In this document: positions 16,854 to 23,204 of the stretch, one piece after another | Layout of the letters: each line of letters starts with the position of its first letter | Numbering within the stretch: the first letter of the stretch is position 1 | NCBI GenBank assembly: GCA_031553935.1 | Contig: JAVBKS010000066.1 | Location: 1 to 23,204 of the forward strand | Source of the DNA: JAISDD01 sp031553935 | GTDB taxonomy: Bacteria; Bacillota; Syntrophomonadia; Syntrophomonadales; Syntrophomonadaceae | DNA: 23,204 nt | Reading direction: 5' to 3' | Notes under the pieces: model-generated | Databases searched by the model: none | The model's input: only the letters and a program-made list of their open reading frames with translations | What the model was told of the DNA's origin: nothing | Made by a program: the position numbers and the translations under genes

Positions 16854-17534
16854 ATGACCAATAAGGAGAGAAATTCTGAATTGAAGAAAAGCGAACTGAC
16901 TCGAATAAATATGATACGCCAATTTGTTCGATCACTTAATGAGAATGGCTATCATGCTACCTCGATTAAAACTATTGCTGAAGAATGCGGCACCTATATT
17001 GCTCATGTATCCTACTATTTTCCAAAAAAAGAAGATTTAATAAAGGCAGTTTATACTGAATCTATAAGGATTTCCAACCAAGTATTGCAACCTCTAAATG
17101 ATTACACCGACCCTTTGTCGTATGTTTTCCTGCGCCATCTTTTCTGGTTTTATCTCGCTTATGAAAACGAGGACATTCGGAAAACAACCTGTGAAATCGC
17201 CAAAGTACATCATAATTTCGAGAACCGAATTAACCCCTATTATGACCGAGCCTGCAAAATGTTTTTGGAAAAATTTCTCCCATTTGATCCTCGCTCGGTT
17301 TACATAGCCAGTGTTTCCTCAATTTATTCTGTTTGTGCGGTTTTAGAGAGGTCGGGCAAGCTATTTGAAACTTTTGATTATAAGCGCCTTTTCCGGGTGT
17401 TGACAGATAGTTTTTTTGCCCATGTGCATTTTGAAGGCCGCGAGGAATATGTGAATAATATTATCGAATTATTCGAACAGCAAGATAAAAAATCTCTATA
17501 TGAAATGAACATGAAACTTTGGATTTTTAGCTAA
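16854..17534 (+). CDS. TetR/AcrR family transcriptional regulator
   Basis: A 226-residue one-component repressor. The N-terminal helix-turn-helix is clear: NGYHATSIKTIAEECGTYIAHVSYYFPKKEDLIKAVY, read in parts around residues 31-68, with the typical YYFPKKEDL recognition end. The C-terminal ligand domain (about 75-226) has the usual helical pattern but is not assignable. ATG 16854 has no Shine-Dalgarno; AAGGAG occurs inside the ORF at 16863-16868, 12 nt before an in-frame TTG at 16881, so the real protein may be nine residues shorter. It lies between the collagen-like gene and a broken acyl-CoA dehydrogenase; TetR proteins of this type often control fatty-acid oxidation genes, so the acyl-CoA genes at 19564 onward are candidate targets. 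Confidence 0.87.
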   Translation: MTNKERNSELKKSELTRINMIRQFVRSLNENGYHATSIKTIAEECGTYIAHVSYYFPKKEDLIKAVYTESIRISNQVLQPLNDYTDPLSYVFLRHLFWFYLAYENEDIRKTTCEIAKVHHNFENRINPYYDRACKMFLEKFLPFDPRSVYIASVSSIYSVCAVLERSGKLFETFDYKRLFRVLTDSFFAHVHFEGREEYVNNIIELFEQQDKKSLYEMNMKLWIFS

Positions 17535-17650
17535 AGCTTAGATTTATTTTAATCCGGCCTTAGCTGATATTTATTGCAAATTAACTTAGCCTTAATAGAA
17601 ATATTCCTTAATGAGTGAGGCACCAACAGCTATTAAATTCATGATTAATA

Positions 17651-17677
17651 AGGGTGGCCCGATTAGCAAACCACCCT
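17651..17677. terminator. terminator-like hairpin after the TetR gene
   Basis: AGGGTGG (17651-17657) pairs with CCACCCT (17671-17677) over a 13-nt loop, with AT-rich flanks but no clear U-tract. It lies between the TetR stop and the end of the convergent pseudogene. Confidence 0.45.
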
Positions 17678-17754
17678 ATATTTATGCAATGACAGCTTTT
17701 GCATCCCCATATTTTAAGCTTCATGTTATATTTCGCTTATAGAAATGATTAAAA

Positions 17755-18540
17755 CTACAAACCCATTTCCTTTGCAATAATTACCTTCATTATTTCTGAA
17801 GCTCCCCCAAATATACTCTGAACCCTTGAATCAACGAATTGCCGGGATATATCATATTCGGTGCAATAGCCATAGCCCCGGAACAATTGCAAACAACGGC
17901 TGGCGGTGCGATGATTCATTTCTGCGAGCCAATATTTGGTATTGGATTGCCGGTTGAAAAACCCGGAGTGTCCTTTTCCACAACAAACAAACTAATTCCT
18001 TTGTGAGGGTTTTGCAAATCAGTTTTCATTGCAACAACTGCTATATCTGCATGCACTGCATTCGTTATGAAGGTTTTAGAACCATTGAGTATATATTTGT
18101 TGCCATCTCTGACGGCTCTTCCCCTCATGGCCATGAGATCACTACCCGCGCCAGGTTCAGTCATGGCTAAAGCGATAGTCATATCTCCATTTACTAATGA
18201 TGGGAGCCAGCGCTCTTTTTCTTCTTCACTTCCAAACGCCTCAATATATGGTGACGCGACACGACTATGAAGAGGCAGAGGCATACAGTTGGCACCAATC
18301 GCAACTATCACTTCATTTAAAATGTAATCGTACCAAAAATCACCATTAACCCCGCCATATTTCTCATCAGCCCAAGTACATAAATAACCGTTGTCACCCA
18401 TTTATTTTACATATTTCTTTTGGAAAAGCTCCCTCTTCATCCCACTTGGAATAATTAGGCATGATCTCATTTTCCATGAAGCTGATTAGTACTTTTCGAT
18501 ACATGTTGTGTTCTTCGGTATATGGAATGATACTCTTCAT
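17755..18540 (-). pseudogene. acyl-CoA dehydrogenase remnant (frameshift plus internal deletion)
   Basis: Three pieces of one acyl-CoA dehydrogenase lie in order on the minus strand. From ATG 18540 the first 49 residues (MKSIIPYTEEHN to FPKEICK) run into a stop; one extra base near 18402-18409 shifts the frame. The middle (18401-17916) continues MGDNGYLCTWADEKYGG through the flavin-binding AMTEPGAGSDL motif to TGNPIPNIG. It then jumps to KYWLAEMNHRTASR and the C-terminal FGGASEIMKVIIAKEMGL (17937-17755) in another frame. About 110 of about 380 residues are missing, including the helix that holds the catalytic Glu in long-chain and isovaleryl types. AAATATTGG at the junction (17929-17937) fits both flanks, suggesting deletion between short direct repeats. 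A run of nine G precedes the ATG. The enzyme cannot be functional. Confidence 0.9.
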
Positions 18541-19228
18541 GCGATTCCCCCCCCCTCTCAGTATTTATCTAATCTTCTGATTTGGTAATTCACGTACTTA
18601 AATAGTTAAATCGCCAACAGATTATTTGATTTCTTTTTTTGTAGTTTAATATCACCTTCTTTGCGATTTTTGCTTGTTAGGTCTTTTAATGTGGTAGTTA
18701 CTGCCATGATATTAAAGAAAAATGGTGAGTTCTTTTGACGAAAATGAATTAATTGTAGATCGCTATAATCAATATTCGTATTATTTTTATATCGTAATAC
18801 AAAATGATATGAATAATTTTTATGTTTTTCAATAAATCTAGTCAACCGGTTTCGTTGAATATACTTTACACATGTCCATCCTAGCTATTCGAAATACATC
18901 AAGCTGATCCCATTATGTTCATTCAGAACATGCGATTAAAACGTAGATTTTTTCGAATTTCAGCAGCCAATTTTCCATTGGAATTTCGAGTAAAACTATT
19001 GAAACTACTAATAATCATCTCTGTTTAACATATCAAAATCAATTTCCATTTAAACAGTTAAGCGCCATTTATTCTCTTAATTATTCCCGGAAAAAACCAT
19101 TGCTTAAATCAAGTATTTGCTGCCTTTTTATTTGCGATAGCGCGCCAATCTCTACTTTTAGTGATTTTGCTGCAATTTCAAATTATCGCTCATGTTTTTT
19201 CAAACCTGAGCCTCGCATGAAAAAATGT
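18541..19228. other. gene-poor AT-rich region
   Basis: About 690 bp without a convincing gene. A minus-strand frame at 18606-18845 (79 codons from TTG, open back to about 18880) has no ribosome site and matches no family I know; it may be a decayed gene end or chance. The nine-C run at 18547-18555 is the complement of the G-tract before the pseudogene. No tRNA, transposase or repeat was recognised. Confidence 0.4.
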
Positions 19229-19258
19229 GTTGACGCTGCTTGGTCAACAGTATAAAAT
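19229..19258 (+). promoter_or_regulatory. promoter with overlapping operator palindrome for the acyl-CoA cluster
   Basis: TTGACG (19230-19235) serves as -35 box and TAAAAT (19253-19258, 17-bp spacer) or TATAAA (19251-19256, 15-bp spacer) as -10. GTTGAC (19229-19234) and GTCAAC (19243-19248) are perfect inverted arms 8 bp apart, overlapping the -35 box and spacer: a typical repressor site. Transcription from here leaves a leader of about 300 nt before the crotonase gene. Confidence 0.5.
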
Positions 19259-19563
19259 GTAAACATAATAATTTATATCACATTATAAAATATTATTGAA
19301 ATTGTTTATCTAAAGATATAAACATCCAGCTGGGATAATCCTCTATACTCAGAGATCATGCAAATATGACATTTTGAAATTAGTCTTGCTAGCGATAAAG
19401 ATGTTCAAGAACTAGTTCCGAGATCAATTCAATCATTTGGCATAAAAATCGTTCTATAGAATTTGTAATTACCAAACCATCCGTGCACGCAACTCAATTC
19501 ACTAAAAATCTTTAGTATCGAGTTCTATTTTTGATATATCAGTATTAAAAGGGAGGTTTTTTG

Positions 19564-20343
19564 ATGGAATTCAAAACAATGTTGTATGAAAAAGAAGGTA
19601 ATATCGGCATAATGACTTTAAATAGGCCCAAGGTCATGAATGCGCTGGATGTAGATGTAATGACTGATCTCACATCGATCTTAGATATTATCGAGCAAGA
19701 TGATGAAGTAAAAGCAGCTATCTTGACTGGAAGCCCCAAAGTATTTGCAGCCGGTGGTGATATTGCCTATATGCTAACTATTACTCCCACTTTCGTAGAA
19801 AAATACATCGCTCAATCTCATGCTATATTCAACCGATTAGAAAGTTTTTGTAAACCAATAGTTGCAGCAATCTCAGGTATGGCTTTTGGTGGCGGTGTTG
19901 AAATCGCACTGGCCTGCGACATCAGAATTGCCGCAGAAGGTGCCACCTTAGGTTTACCAGAATCAAACTTAGGACTATTCCCTGCAGCTGGCGGAACGCA
20001 GAGAGTTACCAGAGTAGCGGGAATCGGATGGGCCAAAGATTTGATATTAACTGGAGAACCGATTACTGCTGATACAGCATTCCGAATTGGACTGGTTACT
20101 AGGGTAGTAAAGCCTGAGGATTTAATGAAAGAAGCCAAAAGAGTAGCTAATGTATTGGCTTCAAAAGCTCCAATTACTGCAAATATAACCAAGCAATCGC
20201 TTAATAACTCCATGTATGCAGATATGAATTCTGCTCTTTTATTCGATCAAAAGTCTTTCGCGTATTTATTTGCAACTGAAGACCACACTGAGGGTCTTAA
20301 GGCATTTATTGAAAAAAGAAAACCTGAATTCAAAGGCAAATAA
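19564..20343 (+). CDS. enoyl-CoA hydratase (crotonase family)
   Basis: Hydrates 2-enoyl-CoA (for example crotonyl-CoA) to 3-hydroxyacyl-CoA, a middle step of butyrate oxidation or synthesis in the cytoplasm. The 259-residue length is normal for the family. The oxyanion-hole segments are FAAGGDIAYM (61-70) and AFGGGVEIALACD (107-119). Both catalytic glutamates of true hydratases are present, E113 and E133 (GLPESNLG), so hydratase rather than another crotonase activity is likely. The C-terminal TEGLKAFIEKRKPEFKGK is typical. ATG 19564 is chosen over the adjacent TTG 19561 because GGGAGG (19551-19556) is then 7 nt away. The CoA-transferase gene follows after 28 bp. Confidence 0.93.
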   Translation: MEFKTMLYEKEGNIGIMTLNRPKVMNALDVDVMTDLTSILDIIEQDDEVKAAILTGSPKVFAAGGDIAYMLTITPTFVEKYIAQSHAIFNRLESFCKPIVAAISGMAFGGGVEIALACDIRIAAEGATLGLPESNLGLFPAAGGTQRVTRVAGIGWAKDLILTGEPITADTAFRIGLVTRVVKPEDLMKEAKRVANVLASKAPITANITKQSLNNSMYADMNSALLFDQKSFAYLFATEDHTEGLKAFIEKRKPEFKGK

Positions 20344-20371
20344 TAATACTAACATTTAAGGAGGAGTTAGC

Positions 20372-21730
20372 ATGACTAATTGGAAAGAGTATTACCAAAG
20401 CAAGCTGATGACACATGAGGAAGCAGTAAGCAAACTTCAGGACAATTGGTTTATATTCATGGGTGTCGGGCATACAACCAACAGTGAAAAAATGTATGAA
20501 GCCTTGATCGAACATGCTATCAAAAACTTGAAGGGTTTTATTTTAGGCGAGAGTATCACTATGAGATACCATAGAATGTGGGATTTGGATTTCAATATTA
20601 AACACTTCGAAAGCATTAAAGGTTCCACCGGTTTCGCTCTGCCGGGACCTCCGCGCGTATTAGCCGGATCAGGACTAAGAGATTTGATTTGTGCGCAAGC
20701 ATATGATTCACATGTCTATTTAGCACCGATTGCAGATTCGTACTGTGCAATGGTTACTCCGCCTAACAAAGATGGATATGTAAACTTGTCACTCTGTAAT
20801 TTCGTTCATCAGACCGCCATTAGAGAAGGCCGCAAACATGGCAAGCTCAAATACGTAATGGCTGAGGTTAATGATAAGCTTCCAGTTGTATATGGAGATA
20901 ACTGGATGCATGTGACCGAATTCGATGCCTTTGTTGAACACTCGATTGATTTACCTATATACAAAGCAGGCGATATCCAAGCTACACCTGAAGAGTTGTC
21001 GATCGCTGATTATGTTTCCCAATACATTAATGATAGGGACTGTATTCAAATTGGAATCGGTACAATACCAGAAGCTGTCAGCAAGAACTTGGGTAATCGT
21101 CAAGGCTTAGGACTTCATACTGAAGCTTTTGTAAATGGTCACCTGGATATGATTAATAAGGGCATTGTTGATAACAAGCATAAAAATCTTTGGAAAGGTA
21201 TGTCGGTTTCCTCCTTTGTAATAGGGGACGAAAACTTGTTAGAGTTTTGCCGCGAAAACCCATCCTTTAACATGATGCCAGGCTCGATTGTTGCTGATCC
21301 AAGAGTCATTGCTCAAGTAGATAATATTAGAGCTATTAATAACATCATTATGATTGATCTCACCGGACAGTCAACTTGCGAAACAATAGGCCACCGCCAA
21401 GTTTCCGGCTTAGGCGGCCAATTCAACTTCCAACAGGGTGCCAGATGGTCAAAAGGCGGGAGAGCATTTTCATTGCTCTATGCTTGCAGGACTCTCCCAT
21501 CTGGGGAGAAAGTGTCGGCAATAGTTCCTGAACTGCCTCCCGGAACTACAACAGGAATAATTAGGCATTATACTGATTTAGTTGTAAGTGAATTTGGCGT
21601 CGCTGATATGACCGGCAAATTGGGCAGAGCTCGTGCTGAAGCACTAATAGAAATTGCTCATCCGGATTTCAGAGGTGAACTGCGCAAAGCTGCTTTCAGA
21701 TATTTTTATCCGGCAGGATATCACGAATAA
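20372..21730 (+). CDS. acetyl-CoA hydrolase/transferase family protein (butyryl-CoA:acetate or 4-hydroxybutyrate CoA-transferase type)
   Basis: A 452-residue family I CoA-transferase. Catalysis goes through a glutamyl-CoA thioester; the likely nucleophile is E251 in GLHTEAFVNGH (247-257). Other family blocks are IQIGIGTIPEAV (226-237), FNMMPGSIVADPRVIA and GLGGQFNFQQGARWSKGG. In butyrate metabolism such enzymes move CoA between acyl-CoA and acetate, conserving the thioester energy. Sequence alone cannot tell butyryl-CoA:acetate from 4-hydroxybutyrate, propionyl or acetyl-CoA hydrolase specificity. GGAGG sits about 7-8 nt before the ATG. It lies 28 bp after the crotonase and 142 bp before the thiolase, all on one strand. 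Confidence 0.9.
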   Translation: MTNWKEYYQSKLMTHEEAVSKLQDNWFIFMGVGHTTNSEKMYEALIEHAIKNLKGFILGESITMRYHRMWDLDFNIKHFESIKGSTGFALPGPPRVLAGSGLRDLICAQAYDSHVYLAPIADSYCAMVTPPNKDGYVNLSLCNFVHQTAIREGRKHGKLKYVMAEVNDKLPVVYGDNWMHVTEFDAFVEHSIDLPIYKAGDIQATPEELSIADYVSQYINDRDCIQIGIGTIPEAVSKNLGNRQGLGLHTEAFVNGHLDMINKGIVDNKHKNLWKGMSVSSFVIGDENLLEFCRENPSFNMMPGSIVADPRVIAQVDNIRAINNIIMIDLTGQSTCETIGHRQVSGLGGQFNFQQGARWSKGGRAFSLLYACRTLPSGEKVSAIVPELPPGTTTGIIRHYTDLVVSEFGVADMTGKLGRARAEALIEIAHPDFRGELRKAAFRYFYPAGYHE

Positions 21731-21763
21731 GCTTATTTTTCTAGTCATCATTAATAATAAATA

Positions 21764-21782
21764 TAGTCAAGTTTACTGACTA
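21764..21782. promoter_or_regulatory. inverted repeat in the CoA-transferase/thiolase gap
   Basis: TAGTCA (21764-21769) and TGACTA (21777-21782) flank a 7-bp spacer. No U-tract follows, so it is more like an operator or a processing hairpin than a terminator. It could separate expression of the thiolase from the upstream pair. Confidence 0.35.
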
Positions 21783-21872
21783 AAGGACCTTCTCGGATTC
21801 ACTTACTGAACTCAAAGATACTTGTTTCCGTAAGCATACATGCCCAACAAATTCTATTAGGAGGATCTAGTA

Positions 21873-23096
21873 ATGGCGAAACATGCAAACGACATAGTAA
21901 TCACCAACTATACAAGAACCGCAATTGACAAGATGGGAGGGCCTCTAGCTAATATTCACAGTTCTGATTTAACTGCTGAAGTTATGAAAAACTTACTGGC
22001 GAAATCAGGCCTGAAAGCTGAGCATATTACTGATATTTATCATGGAACCGCATCTTCTTTAGAGGTCGGAGTTAAGGATGATATTCCAGCCCGCCAAGCT
22101 CTTCTAAACGCTGGATTTCCCGATACAACGCTCTCCAATAATATTGATAGAGCGTGCTGTTCAACCACCACTTGTGTACAGTATGCTTGGAGGTTCTTAA
22201 CCTTAGGCGAAACCGAGGTTGCTATGATAACCGGAGCAGATAATATGCAAAATATTCCTCTATTCCTAAATGCTTCGTACCGGTGGAAAGGTTCGAGGAT
22301 AGGTGATATGAAATTAACTGATTCCCTATTTTCGGCCGGCTATAAGGGATTTGGGATTGTCTCGAAAGATGCCGGCGAAGTTGCTGTAGCACATGGCGTT
22401 AGCAGAGAAATGCAAGATGAATGGGCCGCCGGAAGTCATGCCAAATGGGGAAAAGCATTTGACAGAGGTTTTTTTAATCAAGAAATATTTCCATTGGAGA
22501 TTTCGCAAGGAAAAAACAAAGCTCCTCTAATCTTTGACAGAGACCAAATGCCTAGACCAGGAACTAATGTTGAACAACTTGCCAAGCTTCCTACCATCTA
22601 TGGCAGTCCGACTGTAACTGCTGGGAATTGCCCCGGAATTAATACTGGCGCTACTGGGTTAATAATGATGACCAGAAAAAAAGCAGATGAGTTGGGCTTA
22701 GCTCCTTTGGCAAAAGTTTACAGAGTACTGAGCATTGCTGAGCACCACAGTAATATCGCTACCGTTCCCGGTAAAGCAATAAAGCTTTGCGCAGAAATCA
22801 ACGGAATTAAATTAGATGATATTGACTTGATAGAAATTAATGAAGCCTTTGCAGCGGTTACTCTAACAGCAACTAAGGTGTTAGCAGATAATGATGAAGG
22901 AAGATGGTCTCATTATAAGAGTATAACTAATGTTAATGGCGGAGCAATAGCAATTGGGCACCCATTAGGGGCAACCGGAGCGCGCTTAATAATGACCATG
23001 ATTCCTGAGCTGAAGGCCCGAGGCGCCCGTTTTGGAGCTGCTGCAATCTGTGGCGGACTTGCCCAAGGCGACGCAGTTATTTTGGAAGTCGAATAG
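21873..23096 (+). CDS. thiolase (acetyl-CoA C-acyltransferase family)
   Basis: A 407-residue thiolase that cleaves or forms acetoacetyl-CoA or a longer 3-oxoacyl-CoA. The catalytic set is complete: nucleophile C95 (RACCST, 93-98), H363 in GHPLGATGAR (362-371) and C393 in CGGLAQGD (393-400), plus INEAFA (322-327) and TAGNCPGIN (249-257). The nucleophile is followed by Cys-Ser-Thr instead of the common Ala-Ser-Gly, which marks a less usual thiolase branch. AGGAGG (21859-21864) lies 8 nt before the ATG. It is the last gene of the acyl-CoA group in the window; a 3-hydroxyacyl-CoA dehydrogenase, the missing partner, may lie further downstream. Confidence 0.93.
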   Translation: MAKHANDIVITNYTRTAIDKMGGPLANIHSSDLTAEVMKNLLAKSGLKAEHITDIYHGTASSLEVGVKDDIPARQALLNAGFPDTTLSNNIDRACCSTTTCVQYAWRFLTLGETEVAMITGADNMQNIPLFLNASYRWKGSRIGDMKLTDSLFSAGYKGFGIVSKDAGEVAVAHGVSREMQDEWAAGSHAKWGKAFDRGFFNQEIFPLEISQGKNKAPLIFDRDQMPRPGTNVEQLAKLPTIYGSPTVTAGNCPGINTGATGLIMMTRKKADELGLAPLAKVYRVLSIAEHHSNIATVPGKAIKLCAEINGIKLDDIDLIEINEAFAAVTLTATKVLADNDEGRWSHYKSITNVNGGAIAIGHPLGATGARLIMTMIPELKARGARFGAAAICGGLAQGDAVILEVE

Positions 23097-23204
23097 GTTT
23101 TTAGCCATAATATCAACAATTGAAAGAAAGTGTTCTTCTTAGCAATAAATGGATTGCTTTAGGCAAATTCTATTGGAATCCTTAATTTGATTTCGTAGTC
23201 CTTA
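23097..23204 (+). other. downstream region to the window end
   Basis: AGCAAT (23141-23146) and ATTGCT (23153-23158) form a weak hairpin followed by TTAGG, not a convincing terminator. No gene start is visible. Confidence 0.3.

Noticed and set aside
18606..18845. 79-codon minus-strand frame as a gene
   Set aside because: It starts with TTG, has no ribosome site, low-complexity Lys/Asn-rich composition and no recognised motif.
19438..19458. Sigma-54 promoter (TGGCA near 19438) before the crotonase gene
   Set aside because: The -12 element does not match TTGC; only the -24-like half is present.

Overview
The window reads as a chromosomal segment of an anaerobic, AT-rich Bacillota (Clostridia), plausibly a Syntrophomonadaceae- or Peptococcaceae-like, spore-forming organism. 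The signs are strong GGAGG-type ribosome sites with several TTG starts, an [FeFe]-hydrogenase-like sensor protein, a Tat-exported flavin reductase with a multihaem cytochrome, a collagen-like protein of the exosporium type, and a crotonase / CoA-transferase / thiolase cluster typical of butyrate or short-chain acyl-CoA metabolism. The taxonomic guess is inference; no rRNA or tRNA gene is visible.

Layout. 1-301: two copies of a 65-bp structured element (one mismatch), the first followed by mutually exclusive hairpins and a terminator-like stem; I cannot name the RNA. 303-3154: a DEAD-box RNA helicase (minus strand) divergent from a VanW-domain protein. 3492-5804: a fusion of ferredoxin, hydrogenase H-domain, FeS, GAF-like and GGDEF domains, predicted to couple redox or H2 sensing to c-di-GMP synthesis. 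5811-8579: an extracytoplasmic electron-transfer module made of tatA and a five-haem NapC/NrfH-type cytochrome (minus strand), divergent from a Tat-lipoprotein FAD reductase. 8622-10360: khtT-khtU, a K+/H+ antiporter and its regulatory subunit, with translationally coupled overlap. 10529-11704: an MFS transporter. 11753-14610: a class V aminotransferase, a methionine aminopeptidase with an N-terminal SEC-C zinc motif, and a FabG-like SDR, all on the minus strand.

14969-15571: an acetate/succinate-type transporter (GPR1/FUN34/YaaH family) behind a near-consensus sigma-A promoter and a long leader with an operator-like inverted repeat. 15706-16521: a Cys-rich, collagen-repeat protein (34 uninterrupted Gly-X-Y triplets). 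16854-17534: a TetR regulator. 17755-18540: an acyl-CoA dehydrogenase pseudogene with a frameshift and an internal deletion that probably arose through a short direct repeat. 18541-19563: about 1 kb without a convincing gene, ending in a promoter with an overlapping palindrome. 19564-23096: enoyl-CoA hydratase, acetyl-CoA hydrolase/CoA-transferase and thiolase in the same direction.

How it may fit together (inference): the acyl-CoA genes make or consume crotonyl-, acetoacetyl- and acetyl-CoA and exchange CoA with acetate, the YaaH-family carrier moves acetate or a similar acid, and electrons could leave through menaquinol, the membrane multihaem cytochrome and the exported flavoprotein. The hydrogenase-GGDEF sensor would read the redox or H2 state. 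3-Hydroxyacyl-CoA dehydrogenase and an intact acyl-CoA dehydrogenase are absent from the window and would have to be encoded elsewhere.
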